Source of the DNA: Streptomyces virginiae
GTDB taxonomy: Bacteria > Actinomycetota > Actinomycetes > Streptomycetales > Streptomycetaceae
Length of the DNA stretch: 64,000 bases
Direction of reading: 5' to 3'
NCBI RefSeq assembly: GCF_000720455.1
Contig: NZ_JOAK01000002.1
Coordinates: 1-64,000 of the forward strand
Part shown: piece by piece, positions 50,501 through 60,054 of the stretch
How positions within the stretch are numbered: position 1 is the first letter of the stretch
Layout: each line of letters starts with the position of its first letter
The notes under the pieces: generated by a model
What the model was told of the DNA's origin: nothing
Database searches by the model: none
Seen by the model: only the letters and a program-made list of their open reading frames with translations
Translations under genes and position numbers: made by a program

Positions 50501-53500
50501 GAGGCGGTGCGCGCCGGGTCGGTGTACTGCTTGGTCTCGACCGTGCGCCCCAGTGCGTCGACGACGGTGGTGGTCGTAGTGCCGCCCGGGGGCGGGCTGA
50601 CCGTGGTGGTGTCGCCGGTGTAGCTGCTCGTGGTGCGCTTGGTCTCGGTACCGAACTTCTTCGCGATCACCGCCGTCGGGCGGCCGGCGCCGTCGAAGAA
50701 GGTGTCGGTGGAGGCGGGGTAGTTGAGTTCCTGTCCCGTGACCAGGTCGGTCGAAGGCGCGCCCTCGGCGTAGTACGTACCGGAGGAACGCCACGCCAGG
50801 CCGCGGGTGTCGTAGAACGTCTCCGTGACCAGACGGCCGGACAGGTCGGGCGACTGGGTCTGCGTCTGGCGCTCACGCAGCAGACCGTCGTGGATGGAGT
50901 GGACGACGGAGTACTTGTAGTCGTGCGTCAGGGTTTTTGACGTGACCACGTTGGGACCGCTGTTGCGGACGTTGTACTCGAACACCCGGCTCGGCAGGTC
51001 CGGGTTGGCCTCCTGGGTCCAGTTCGGGACCCAGACCTTCGTGACCCGGCCCAGTGCGTCGTACGCCGTCGTGACGACCTTGCCGTTGGGGTCGGTGACC
51101 TTGGTGGCCTGGCCGCGCAGCGGGTCGAGCTGGCTGGTGGCGGCGTGGCCGAGCGCGTTGGTCGCCGTCATCGACGTCGGGACCTCGCCGGTGGCCGGGG
51201 TGTACGCGGTGGTGGTCACCTTGCCGTAGGCGTCGGCGGCAGCCAGCGCCCGGCCGTACAGGTCGTAGCAGAGCTGGTCCTTGGCCGCGCCACAGGTGGA
51301 CGGGACACTCGACGCCGTGTCGTAGCCGTCGCCCTTGCCGTTGATCTTCTCGGTCTTCGTCACCAGACCCCGGCCGGGTACGGTGCCGAGCGTGCCGTTG
51401 TCGAAGTAGGTCCGGGTGTCGCTGATGACGTCCGCCGGACCGGCACCGGTCGTCCCGCACGGCAGCGCGACGGTCTTGACCTGGCTTTGCCGGTCCAGGA
51501 TCCACGTGGCCGTGTTGCGTGCGTAGGTGGTCGTGGTGCAGGACTCGTCACCGCTCTTGGCGGTGTCGCCGGTGCTCGACTGCCAGTCGGCCATGCCGTA
51601 CTCGTCGAAGTGCCGGCTGGTCTCGGTCGTCCGGGCACCACCGGTGACGGTGGTGCGGGTCGACTCCTTCTCGACGTTCGTCTTGTAGGAGGTGAGGTTG
51701 GGCAGCCCCGGTCGCAGCCGCTTGGCCACCTCGCCCGAACGCCACGGTGTGCTGGACGTCGCGCTCAGGAGCTTGGCCGTGTCGTCTCCCTCGTACGTCG
51801 CCGTCTCGCGGACCATGCCCGCGAACTCGGGCCGGTCGGTGACCGCGGTGCCTGTGCCGTCCTTGACGTCCTTGCCGTCGAGACCCCGGAAGTAGCGGGT
51901 CTCCGACAGCGTCTTCGGGTCACTGGCCGCACCGGTGCGGGTCTGGACGAGTTCGTAGCCGCGGGCGACGGAGTGGACGCGGTCCTCGGCCTTGATGAAC
52001 TCGCTGGTGTCCTTGTCCCAGGCCGCTCCGCCGACGTAGGTGTACGAGGTCACCTTGTCGGGTGTCGAGGCGAGGTTGTCGCCCTCCACGACCTGGTTGA
52101 CGACGTAGGTGTTGAACCAGTCGAGCTTGGAGGCATCGCCCTCCCAGGCCCACTTGACCGGGAAGCAGCGGGTGGTGTTCGTTCCGTCCGAGGCAGGAAG
52201 CGTGGTGGGTGTGCAGTCCTGTTGCGAGTAGGTGACACCGATGGTGCCGCCGGACTCGGTGTTGACCTGTGACATGCGCAGGCGGACGTACGGGGCCAGA
52301 CCGTCGCCGGTTTTGTCCACCCGGTTCGCCCGCTGTACGCCCTCGAAGGTGACCGGGTCGAGCGGGACGTCCTGCGCGGAGCCCGCCTTGGCCGTGCGGG
52401 AGATGGACTTAAGCCACATCGGGGTGGAGATGCCGTCGCCCGCCGGCGGGAAGTTCTGGTCCAGGGTCCAGGAGTCGACGTCCTGGTACGCGCCGCCGGT
52501 GAGGAGCTTGGTGTGGATGCCGGTCAGGCGCATCCGGGACCAGAACGTCGGTGAGTACTGGCCCTTGCACTCCGTCGAGCCGTCCTTGCAGAACAGGTCG
52601 TACGGGGAGTCCGGCCAGTTCTTCGCGTTGGCCTCGTCGAAGGTGCCGCAGTTGGTGAGGCAGCGCTCGTCGACACCGAACTTCACCTGAGCCATGGCCT
52701 TGCCGCTGTAGACGGCGTCGGAGCGCAGCCCGTAGTCGATGTGGTCGAGCCAGCCGCCGCGGACGTACTGCGTGACCGTTGCCTTGCCGGTGGTCATGTC
52801 GACGTTGCGGCCGTAGTTGTTGGTCTCGGTCTTCCAGTAGTACGCCATCGCGTCGCCGCCGGGGGTGACGACGTAGTCGAGCTGCCAGCGCCAGGCCTGC
52901 TTGCACGAGGCGCTCGCGAACGAGGCGTTGTAGCAGGGCTCACCCGCCTGGTTGCCGAAGACGGGCGCGGTCCAGGCCGAGTTCGTCGTCGGCGTGGAGG
53001 CGTCCTTCCAGCCCGGGAGACGGTTCAGACCGAAGAAGTACTGGGTACCGTCGGTCGTGGTGATCTTCCAGTGCTCGCCGTCGTTGTCGCCGTTGACGGC
53101 GCCGGTGAGCTTCTCGACCTTCTCGCCCGAGTCCGAGGCCGGGTGCCAGCCCTTGCCCTGCTCGTACACGAGCTCGGTCGACTTGCCGCCCAGGGACAAC
53201 GTGGCGTTGTCGTTGAACCAGCACTGGTCGCCGACCTTGGCGGTGTTGGTGCCACCGGTCTTGTCGTCGTTGCAGGGCTTGTACTTGCGCTCGATGAAGC
53301 CGGGCTCCCAGCTCCAGCCGTCACCGATCCATGAGCCCTGGCTGTTGGATATGCCCGTGCGGCCGTCGACGGACTGGGAGTTGTAGCCGAGCGAGATCTG
53401 CGGACCCAGACCGCCGGGCACCGCGGGGGTTGCGACCGGGTAGGACCAGGAGAAGGCGCCGGTCGAGCCGCCGGCGCTCCACGAGCCGGAGGGCTGCAGC

Positions 53501-54333
53501 GACGTCGCCTTGTAGTCACCTGTCGGGCCCGCGTCGCCCGCCGTCGTGGCGAGGACGGTCGCGCCGCCCGAAGCCGCGGATGCCGACTTTGCCGACACGC
53601 CTGCGGACTTGGCCGAAGAAGCCGTGCCCTGCGTGGTCACCTGCGCCGAGAGCTTGCCGGCGCGGGTGTCGTTCTGAGTCTGCAGTGGCTTCTGGGTACG
53701 GCACTCCGCGCGTTCCGGAGTCGTCAGCGCACACGCCGGAAGCTCCACCAGCCGCAGTCGGGAGGCGTAGTCGCCGCCGTATGCGCCGCGGAAGGAGTTG
53801 TAGTCCACCTCGACCTTCGCCGGCGCGGCTTGCGCACGGCCGTCCGACCGGCCGACCGACAGAAGGACGCCGTCAATGCCCGCCTTGCGCGCCGCGTCCT
53901 TGCCGACGACGGAGACCTTCACCTTCGACGGCGCTTCGGCCGCCTTGCCCGGCGGCACGTAGACCGCGACCGGGAGCTTGCCGGCCTGCGGCGAGCCCGG
54001 GTCGACGACCGGCCCGCGAGCGGCACCCGACAGGAACGACTTCGAGACCGGCTCCGAGGCAGCCGAAGTCAGGCTCACCTCCGCCGAACCGGCAGCCGGC
54101 CAGGAGACCTTCGGCGCCTTCCACGGAGTCGCACCCGCATCATCGGCCTTCTTCGCGCCACCCGCGCGGACCGGCTTGACCGGTACCGCCTTCGGCTGCT
54201 TGAGCTCCGGCAGCGACGGCTTGGATTTGCCATCCGCTACGGCTACAGCGCTGGGCAACAAGCCCGAGAGGACGGCTGCGGCCAACGCCACAGAAAGTCC
54301 TCGCGCACTGAATTTTCTCACACCCCACCCCAT
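47578..54333 (-). CDS. secreted RHS/HINT polymorphic toxin with a variable C-terminal tip
   Basis: 2251 residues. Signal peptide (1-32, ending SAVAVADG); linker; an SpvB/TcdB-like beta-propeller region (about 270-700, starting GAFSWSYPV); about 700 residues of RHS/YD repeats (1000-1740); and the RHS-associated core YDPLIGRFISVDP near 1803 with NPFTYSDPDGL. A HINT autoprocessing domain follows at 2000-2143, from CFLAGTLV to VLVHN. The last 108 residues (from CPPAETVKN) are a small tip with GDHEMNSKPTKFHFHMETWD. The HINT domain would release the tip. Base composition falls over the last 0.4 kb, as expected of an exchanged tip. The nearest start with a signal peptide is ATG 54333; its ribosome-binding site is weak. 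Confidence 0.92.
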   Translation of the reverse strand: MGWGVRKFSARGLSVALAAAVLSGLLPSAVAVADGKSKPSLPELKQPKAVPVKPVRAGGAKKADDAGATPWKAPKVSWPAAGSAEVSLTSAASEPVSKSFLSGAARGPVVDPGSPQAGKLPVAVYVPPGKAAEAPSKVKVSVVGKDAARKAGIDGVLLSVGRSDGRAQAAPAKVEVDYNSFRGAYGGDYASRLRLVELPACALTTPERAECRTQKPLQTQNDTRAGKLSAQVTTQGTASSAKSAGVSAKSASAASGGATVLATTAGDAGPTGDYKATSLQPSGSWSAGGSTGAFSWSYPVATPAVPGGLGPQISLGYNSQSVDGRTGISNSQGSWIGDGWSWEPGFIERKYKPCNDDKTGGTNTAKVGDQCWFNDNATLSLGGKSTELVYEQGKGWHPASDSGEKVEKLTGAVNGDNDGEHWKITTTDGTQYFFGLNRLPGWKDASTPTTNSAWTAPVFGNQAGEPCYNASFASASCKQAWRWQLDYVVTPGGDAMAYYWKTETNNYGRNVDMTTGKATVTQYVRGGWLDHIDYGLRSDAVYSGKAMAQVKFGVDERCLTNCGTFDEANAKNWPDSPYDLFCKDGSTECKGQYSPTFWSRMRLTGIHTKLLTGGAYQDVDSWTLDQNFPPAGDGISTPMWLKSISRTAKAGSAQDVPLDPVTFEGVQRANRVDKTGDGLAPYVRLRMSQVNTESGGTIGVTYSQQDCTPTTLPASDGTNTTRCFPVKWAWEGDASKLDWFNTYVVNQVVEGDNLASTPDKVTSYTYVGGAAWDKDTSEFIKAEDRVHSVARGYELVQTRTGAASDPKTLSETRYFRGLDGKDVKDGTGTAVTDRPEFAGMVRETATYEGDDTAKLLSATSSTPWRSGEVAKRLRPGLPNLTSYKTNVEKESTRTTVTGGARTTETSRHFDEYGMADWQSSTGDTAKSGDESCTTTTYARNTATWILDRQSQVKTVALPCGTTGAGPADVISDTRTYFDNGTLGTVPGRGLVTKTEKINGKGDGYDTASSVPSTCGAAKDQLCYDLYGRALAAADAYGKVTTTAYTPATGEVPTSMTATNALGHAATSQLDPLRGQATKVTDPNGKVVTTAYDALGRVTKVWVPNWTQEANPDLPSRVFEYNVRNSGPNVVTSKTLTHDYKYSVVHSIHDGLLRERQTQTQSPDLSGRLVTETFYDTRGLAWRSSGTYYAEGAPSTDLVTGQELNYPASTDTFFDGAGRPTAVIAKKFGTETKRTTSSYTGDTTTVSPPPGGTTTTTVVDALGRTVETKQYTDPARTASQSTLYTYNKLGQLAQVTDPGNAKWTYTYDVRGRQVEVNDPDKGVSKTAYDSGDRVTDVTDARGITLHTDYDDLGRAVATKQGATTLTSSVYDTVAKGQLTKSTRHVDGKAYTSEVLSYNDLYQPLETQVTIPSTPDTGAMAGTYKWTNTYNIAGQVLTTRHPAMGGLPAETHGSTYKTVSGLLNSMGAGSSRLVGAMTYDHYGRAIRQELGSSTQSLYRTNEYDEHTGALTRTVVDRALAPQRIEETKYTNDPVGNVTAIASAYGQDASRTTDTQCVNLDSLRRITEAWTNEGETCATTPSATVIGGEDPYWTTYTYDAVGNRKTETKHKTASGPTADTVRTYAPPTPGKHDLPKVTQTGTAPHDETFTYDATGNTKTRKSGTGETQYLDWDAEGRLKSLVQGLATDGFIYDASGNRILRKEKDSTTLYLPSGNELKLDKSGTITGTRYYGDVGVRTGGKLTFTFADHHNTSTTQVTADATQTVTRRKTGLFGETRGTQPTTWTGEKTFVGGTKDNDSGLTHIGAREYDPLIGRFISVDPIMDLTDSQQLHGYTYAANNPFTYSDPDGLKYFEGGNEDRGFQSSPQSVVQAATKHHKRYYEGRCWKNCSAPPKPSKTPKGDGKRCAGVRFCTPAKGFDGAPPANAAAGFASAAIHSAEFSAELTISPECFLNTSPECNEGDMFDNWATEQGLDLDSGAAIGGGFFAYLLPGPKFLRPGKTKGGQCFLAGTLVLMADGSQKKIEEVEVGDLVLATDPVTGESEAKPVEKLIRTEGDRELNKLSIATSDGIDEITATHEHPFWSPSEKSWVEAADLRPGMTLATAGGTTAIVTDNRAFTDHVKTYNFSVADFHTYYVLAGATPVLVHNSNCPPAETVKNLPEVTAPKPLKPSQADQAWSDFLGPGPYTNIHPRTGQVDPNRLVSSDGRRSIRMGDHEMNSKPTKFHFHMETWDWNSVTNTWTVGNTMQRVPLGVK

Positions 54334-54541
54334 GCTTCTAGAAAGATTTACGGCGCAGACTAACAGGCAGAATTCGCTAATCCGACATCCCGGGGAGAGT
54401 CCTGTTCGGGCCAAGGGGAACTTGTGGTCCATATGGGATGACACGCGTCTGACCGACCTAAAAATCGCAGGTCAGGGTGCGGGTGTTGTCGGGGGCTCCG
54501 AGTAGAGTCAGCCCCGTAGATATCGGGCAGATGGAGTTCGT
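54334..54541. promoter_or_regulatory. divergent promoter region of the toxin and the FG-GAP protein
   Basis: 208 bases with AT-rich patches near 54340-54380 and 54460. It has no gene. It must hold the start sites of the two large secreted-protein genes, so they can be co-regulated. I see no known operator. Confidence 0.55.
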
Positions 54542-57500
54542 GTGAGAAGAAGAGAGGCCCTACTCGGCGTGCCGGGTGGGCGGGGGATTTCACGGGTCAT
54601 TTCGATGGCTCTGGTAAGCGGAATGATCGCTACCGGATTGAGTGTGGTTAATTCTTCAACGATTGCCGTGGCGGCCACCGATCCGGTGGCCGAGGGGTCG
54701 ATGACCGCAGCGGACTTCGCGCTCGCCAAGGCGAAGGAGACCGGTCAGCCCTACGAGCTGACGTCCGCCCGGACCGAGAACTCGGACACCTGGGCGCTGC
54801 CGACCGGAAAGTGGTCGGTGAAGCGGCACGGGACGACGGTGCGCGTCCGCCGCGCCGGCGGCTGGGTGGCCACCGATCCGACGCTGCAGTTCGCGGTGGA
54901 CGGGAAGGTGAAGCCGAAGGCCTCGGCCGTCGCGATCGCCTTCTCCGGGGGTGGCACCGGTCCGCTGCTGACCGGGGTGAAGAACGGACGGACCCTGTCG
55001 TTCACCTGGCCGCAGGCGCTGCCCAAGCCGACGCTCGCCGCGAACGTGGCGACGTACGCGAATGTGCTCCCGGACGTGGACCTCCAGCTGAAGGCCGAGG
55101 TCGAGGGCTTTTCCCAGCTGCTTGTGGTCAAGACCGCCGCAGCGGCCAAGCACCCCGACCTCGCGACGCTCAAGTTCAAGCTCGACACGGTGGGCCTGAA
55201 CGTCACCAAGAACGCGACGACGGGTCTGCTGACCGCGACCAATCCGGCCGGCGAGATCATCTTCACCTCCCCTAACCCGGTGATGTGGGACTCCACCACC
55301 ACAGGAGGCGCCGCACAGGCACCCGCGCGTGTGGCGGCAGTGGCCAGCGCCGACGCCGGGGCGACCGGTGACCCTTCGGACGTCTTCGTGACGCCGTCCG
55401 GGGCCAAGAACGCCCAGATGCCCACCACGATCACGGGCGGCAACCTGGAGATCAAGCCCGACCAGGCCCTCCTGACGAGCCCCGCGACCAAGTACCCCGT
55501 CTACATCGACCCGTCGGTGGCGTGGGGCGAGCGGCAGAACTGGTCGTGGGTCTACCGCACGTGGGAGAACAACTCCTACTGGAACACCAAGGAGGACGTG
55601 CGGGTCGGCTACGAGTCCGAGACGAACGGGCTCTCACGGTCCTTCTTCCAGCTCGACACCTCCGCCGTCAAGGGCGCCCAGGTTTCCAAGGCGACGTTCC
55701 GGATCAAGGAAACCTGGTCCTGGTCCTGCACCCCCAAGCCCGTGGAGCTGTGGACCACCAACCCCATCTCGCGGGACACCACCTGGAAGTACCAGCCCGA
55801 TCGGCGCAACAAGCTCGACACGGTCAATGCGGCCAAGGGTCGGGCCGAGTGCGAAGCGGGCAACCTGGAGTTCAACGCCACCTCCGCAGTCCAGGAGGCG
55901 GCGTCCAAGGGCTGGTCCAACATGACCGTGGGCCTGTACGCGTCCAACGAGAGCGACCAGTACCACTGGAAGCGCTTCGACCCCAAGACCGTCACGCTGG
56001 AGATCGAGTACAACAACCCGCCCAGCACGCCGTCCGACCTGGGCATCGCGCCCTGGGTACCGTGTGAGCAGGGCGGCTCGGTCGGCAACACCATGGTCAG
56101 GCTCTACGCGACGGCCTCCGACCGTGATGCGGGGAACCTGAACACCGAGTTCCAGATCTTCAAGGCCGGTCAGAGCACCAACCCCGTCACCCAGACCATC
56201 CCGTCCAACAACGGCAAGTTCGCCACGTGGGTCGTCCCGGACGCCGCTCTCCCGGACGGTAGTTACACCTGGCGTGCGCGCACGACCGACCAGGACGGAG
56301 CCCAGTCCGGCTGGTCCCAGACCTGCAAGTTCACTGTTGACCGCACGAATCCGGCGGACGCACCGAAGATCACCTCGACGAAGTTCCCCGACGGCAGCAA
56401 GGGTTGGCCGCAAGGTACCGGCCAGGCCCGCGAGGAAGGGGACTTCACCCTCTCCTCCAACGGTGCCGACGGCGTCACCTGGTACGGCTACTACACCGAC
56501 TGGGACCCGCAGGTGAAGAGCACCACGGTCGCTCCCGGCGCATCGTTCACCGCGAAGCTCACCCCGCCCGGCGCCGGCCCGCACTTCGTCTACGCCTTCA
56601 GCCAGGACGCAGCCGGGAACCGGTCGGACACCAACGTGTACCAGTTCTACGCCGCCCGCAAGGACGCCGAGGACGGGCCCCACGACGTCAACGGGGACGG
56701 CTACCGCGACATCTGGAGCAACGACCTCTTCGGCAGCCTCCTGACCTACCACGGTCAGGGCAACGGCAAGGTCTCCGCGTCGATCGCCTCCTCCGAGTCC
56801 TTCACCGGTTCCCAGGTCGCCACGCTCGGGCGTGGGGACGACGACGCGTACAACGACCTGCTCGCCCTCCAGAAGCGGCCCGGTATGACCTCCAAGACGT
56901 TGTGGGTCTACAGCAACCAGGACGGCCAGGGCACCGTGGGCAATCCCACCGAGAAGAACGTGGGCCAGGCCAAGAACAACCACTGGTCCGACGCCGAGCA
57001 GATCATCGCCCCCGGCGACCTCAACTACGACGGGATCCCGGACGTCCTCGTCAAGCAGGGCGACAAGCTCTGGGCCTACTACAACACCTACTGGGGCAAC
57101 CTGGACGACGACAAGGACCCCGTGCTCGTCGGCGGGACGGACTGGAACAAGTACACGGTCGTCGCCCCCGGTGATGTCAACGGCGACCAGGTCCCCGACC
57201 TGTGGCTCAGGGACAACGCCACCGGCGACGTCTACAGCACCCACGGCAAGAAGGGCCTGGACGAGAGTCAGATCGTCGACCTGGCCAGCTGGGGTACCCA
57301 GACGCGTACCAAGGTGCACTCCGGCGTAACCCAGTCCGGTTATCCGCAGGTCGGTTCGTCCGGTGACCTCAACGGCGACCAGATCCCCGACCTGTGGGCC
57401 CGCCAGGCCGACAACACCATGGTCGGCTGGCCTGGCAAGCGCACCTCCGACGGCTCCACCGTCGGCTCCTTCACCGCCCAGTTCAAGCTCGACGGCGTAC

Positions 57501-58609
57501 CGGGCGCACGGATCCCCTCCGGCACCACCCTTGCCTCCGGGCAGGAGTTCCCCAGCGGAAACTCCAAGCTGCTGATGAAGTCCGACGGCAACCTCGTTCT
57601 GCTGAGCAAGGACGGCAAGCAGCTCTGGGCCACCGGCACCGCCGGGCACCCGGGTGCCACGGCGCGCATGCAGAGCGACGGCAGCTTCATCGTCCTGTCG
57701 GCCGACGCCAAGGACACCCTGTGGACCAGCAAGACCAGCACTCCGGGCTCGTACGCGCTGCTCCAGCCGCGTGGTGTGCTCGTCATCTACACCGCTTCGG
57801 GGCAGAGCCTGTGGAGCAGCGGCAGCCAGAGCCGGCCGGACTACAACGGCGACGGCTACACCGACGTGGCGGTGCGTGACGTCAACGGCCACCTCTGGAT
57901 CTACCCGGGGACCGGCGGTTCCGGCACCAACACGCTCGGCCAGCGGTACCTCGCAGGCAACGGCTGGTGGCGTGACTACTGGACGGACGTGCACTCCGCC
58001 GACCTCAACAACGACGGCTACACCGACGTCGTCACCCGCAACAAGTTCGGAGACCTGTACCTGTACCCGGGCACCGGCAGGGCGGGGACCGAGACGCTCG
58101 CCAACCCGGTCCTGATCGGCACGGGCTGGGACACCTACGCCGACCTCGGCTTCGGGGACCTCAACGGCGACGGCCGTACCGACGTCATCGGCCGCGGCGG
58201 CGACGGCAACCTGTGGGTCTACCCCCACAAGGGCGGCACCGGCACCGACACCCTGGGCAACCGCGTCTCCATCGGCGTCGGCTGGCACACCGGGTACTGG
58301 CCCAGCCTGCGGTTCGCCGACATGAACGGCGACAACAAGGTCGACATCATGGCGCACAGCAACAACGGCACCGGCAAGCTCCACCTCTACCCGAACACCA
58401 GCGGTACCGATTCCATCAGCTTCGGTGCTTCCGGCGTCATCGGGGAGGGCTGGTGGAACGGGGAGTGGACCCCTTACGCCGGCGACCTCAACGTCGACGG
58501 AAAGCCGGAGCAGGTCGGAGTCACCCGTACCGGGGACCTGTTCGACTTCCTCCCCGAGGGCAGAAGCCTGATCGGCGTCGGCTGGGTCGGATACGACATC
58601 CTCCTCTGA
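54542..58609 (+). CDS. large secreted protein with DNRLRE-like, FG-GAP and bulb-lectin domains
   Basis: 1355 residues. Signal peptide (about 1-45, ending SSTIAVAA). The N-terminal third contains VDLQLKAEVEGFSQLLVV and a DNRLRE-like beta domain (about 330-480). Then come fibronectin-like material, FG-GAP/VCBS repeats (about 715-960 and 1095-1350) with many calcium-binding loops such as DVNGDGYRDIW and DLNGDGRTDVIG, and between them a bulb-type lectin domain (990-1070; LLMKSDGNLVLL). It is extracellular and probably binds sugars or surfaces. It is divergent from the RHS toxin. GTG 54542 has GGAG upstream. Confidence 0.88.
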   Translation: MRRREALLGVPGGRGISRVISMALVSGMIATGLSVVNSSTIAVAATDPVAEGSMTAADFALAKAKETGQPYELTSARTENSDTWALPTGKWSVKRHGTTVRVRRAGGWVATDPTLQFAVDGKVKPKASAVAIAFSGGGTGPLLTGVKNGRTLSFTWPQALPKPTLAANVATYANVLPDVDLQLKAEVEGFSQLLVVKTAAAAKHPDLATLKFKLDTVGLNVTKNATTGLLTATNPAGEIIFTSPNPVMWDSTTTGGAAQAPARVAAVASADAGATGDPSDVFVTPSGAKNAQMPTTITGGNLEIKPDQALLTSPATKYPVYIDPSVAWGERQNWSWVYRTWENNSYWNTKEDVRVGYESETNGLSRSFFQLDTSAVKGAQVSKATFRIKETWSWSCTPKPVELWTTNPISRDTTWKYQPDRRNKLDTVNAAKGRAECEAGNLEFNATSAVQEAASKGWSNMTVGLYASNESDQYHWKRFDPKTVTLEIEYNNPPSTPSDLGIAPWVPCEQGGSVGNTMVRLYATASDRDAGNLNTEFQIFKAGQSTNPVTQTIPSNNGKFATWVVPDAALPDGSYTWRARTTDQDGAQSGWSQTCKFTVDRTNPADAPKITSTKFPDGSKGWPQGTGQAREEGDFTLSSNGADGVTWYGYYTDWDPQVKSTTVAPGASFTAKLTPPGAGPHFVYAFSQDAAGNRSDTNVYQFYAARKDAEDGPHDVNGDGYRDIWSNDLFGSLLTYHGQGNGKVSASIASSESFTGSQVATLGRGDDDAYNDLLALQKRPGMTSKTLWVYSNQDGQGTVGNPTEKNVGQAKNNHWSDAEQIIAPGDLNYDGIPDVLVKQGDKLWAYYNTYWGNLDDDKDPVLVGGTDWNKYTVVAPGDVNGDQVPDLWLRDNATGDVYSTHGKKGLDESQIVDLASWGTQTRTKVHSGVTQSGYPQVGSSGDLNGDQIPDLWARQADNTMVGWPGKRTSDGSTVGSFTAQFKLDGVPGARIPSGTTLASGQEFPSGNSKLLMKSDGNLVLLSKDGKQLWATGTAGHPGATARMQSDGSFIVLSADAKDTLWTSKTSTPGSYALLQPRGVLVIYTASGQSLWSSGSQSRPDYNGDGYTDVAVRDVNGHLWIYPGTGGSGTNTLGQRYLAGNGWWRDYWTDVHSADLNNDGYTDVVTRNKFGDLYLYPGTGRAGTETLANPVLIGTGWDTYADLGFGDLNGDGRTDVIGRGGDGNLWVYPHKGGTGTDTLGNRVSIGVGWHTGYWPSLRFADMNGDNKVDIMAHSNNGTGKLHLYPNTSGTDSISFGASGVIGEGWWNGEWTPYAGDLNVDGKPEQVGVTRTGDLFDFLPEGRSLIGVGWVGYDILL

Positions 58610-58622
58610 CCCCTGAAAGCCG

Positions 58623-58663
58623 GTGAGGGGGGTGAGATCCCGTTAGGATCTCACCCCCCTCAC
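58623..58663. terminator. bidirectional terminator between convergent genes
   Basis: A perfect 18-bp stem, GTGAGGGGGGTGAGATCC with GGATCTCACCCCCCTCAC, and a five-base loop. It is the strongest hairpin in the window. Confidence 0.95.
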
Positions 58664-58678
58664 TGCTTTCCGCAGGCT

Positions 58679-59932
58679 TCAGGAGCGGACGGCGACCTTG
58701 TCCCGTTCGCCCGCCTCGGCGGCCGAGGCCGGCGCTGCCGGGGTGCGGCCGGCGCCTCGCGCTCCGCCTCGGCGGCCGCCCAGGTCCTTCAGGCGCATCG
58801 CGGGCTTCTCCACGCAGTGCCACGACAGCATCGCCAGCAGGACGGTCACCGCGAGGCTCAGAGCGAGGTAGGGCAGCAGGCCCCAGCGGGCGAAGCCCAG
58901 GATGACCAGCACCTGTTCGACCACGAAGCCGTAGATGTAGATGCCGTACGAGTAGTCGTTGCGCGCGCCGATCCGGCGGAAGGGGGCCGGGAGACGGATC
59001 GCCAGCCACACCAGGAAGTAGGCGAAGGCCGGCAGGCCGACCACGAAGAGGAATCCGTAGTGCGCGCTGAGCACGAGCACCAGGAGCGAGGCGAGGCCGA
59101 GCACGTCGCTGACCGGTACACGCTCGCGGTACAGCTCGATGACCGTGCCCAGTGCGAAGGCGAACCCGAGGTAGATGACGAGGACCGGGTTCGTGAAGCC
59201 CAGTACGGGAAGGTCCACCGGGTGGAAGTAGGTGGCGTCGAACGAGCCCGCCCAGAAGCGGTCGCCGACGGCCTGCCTGACGACGAGCCAGCCCAGGAGG
59301 CCGGCGATCAGCAGCACCGCGCGCCGGGCGCGCGCGAGGACGCCCGTCAGGGCCAGGAGCGCCACGCCCCCGTAGCAGAGGACCTCGTAGTACAGCGACC
59401 ACAACGCCCCGTCGATGCTCCGGTCATGGGCGACACCCTGTGCCATCGCGTCGGACATCACGTTGGACACGTCGTTCTGGTTGAGCTGGATCGCCCCGTT
59501 CGACCGCAGGTATTCCACCGGCCCCCAGCCGTGCCCCCAAAAGCCGTCAAGCGTTCCGTGGAGTTTCCAGTACAGGACCGGAGCGGCGGCGAAAGCCGTC
59601 AGGAAAAGGCAGACCCACAGCCCGGGCAGCAGGCGCAAGGCGCGGTGCCACAGGAATCTTCCCAGCCCCAGCCGCACCCCGCTGCGCGTCACCAGGATTC
59701 CGGAGAGGATGAAGAATCCGTAGACCGACCACTTTCCGAGGTCCACCTGACCCTGGGTGAATGAGTGGCCGAATTCCGTCTTTCCGAATCCGAGCACACG
59801 CGCGTGGGAGACGACAACGGCCGTCGCCAGAACCAGCCTTATGAAGCCCAGGCTGTTGTTCCGGCCGGTCAGTAGTTCGGCAACGGTGCCGTGGGACCAC
59901 CGCCCCGACCGCCGAGAAGTGCGGTTGTCCAC
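58679..59932 (-). CDS. membrane acyltransferase (acyltransferase 3 family)
   Basis: 417 residues, about 10 membrane helices. NNSLGFIRLVLATAVVVSHA with the catalytic His (residue about 43) and WSVYGFFILSGILVTRS are the family's start. SLYYEVLCYGG is near 180 and CVEKPAMRLK closes the fold. It transfers acyl groups to extracytoplasmic sugars, glycolipids or polymers. The long tail is Gly/Arg-rich. GTG 59932 is the first plausible start. No partner genes identify the acceptor. Confidence 0.9.
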   Translation of the reverse strand: MDNRTSRRSGRWSHGTVAELLTGRNNSLGFIRLVLATAVVVSHARVLGFGKTEFGHSFTQGQVDLGKWSVYGFFILSGILVTRSGVRLGLGRFLWHRALRLLPGLWVCLFLTAFAAAPVLYWKLHGTLDGFWGHGWGPVEYLRSNGAIQLNQNDVSNVMSDAMAQGVAHDRSIDGALWSLYYEVLCYGGVALLALTGVLARARRAVLLIAGLLGWLVVRQAVGDRFWAGSFDATYFHPVDLPVLGFTNPVLVIYLGFAFALGTVIELYRERVPVSDVLGLASLLVLVLSAHYGFLFVVGLPAFAYFLVWLAIRLPAPFRRIGARNDYSYGIYIYGFVVEQVLVILGFARWGLLPYLALSLAVTVLLAMLSWHCVEKPAMRLKDLGGRRGGARGAGRTPAAPASAAEAGERDKVAVRS

Positions 59933-60054
59933 TTATGCGCCCATCCCCTGGTTCGGTCAACCGCAAAAGGCTGCCGGGGCCCGAGGCCCCCTGTCCAATC
60001 CACTTCGTGTGAAGTGGCGCAGGTCACGGTGGCCGTGCGCAGGTCCCCGCGAAG

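Noticed and set aside
48535..50940. Plus-strand open frame of 801 codons
   Set aside because: Antisense to the RHS repeat region of the toxin; the product is Val/Gly/Arg-rich with no recognisable fold and no start signal.
55634..58384. Minus-strand open frame of 916 codons
   Set aside because: Antisense shadow of the FG-GAP protein, created by the regular codon pattern of its repeats.
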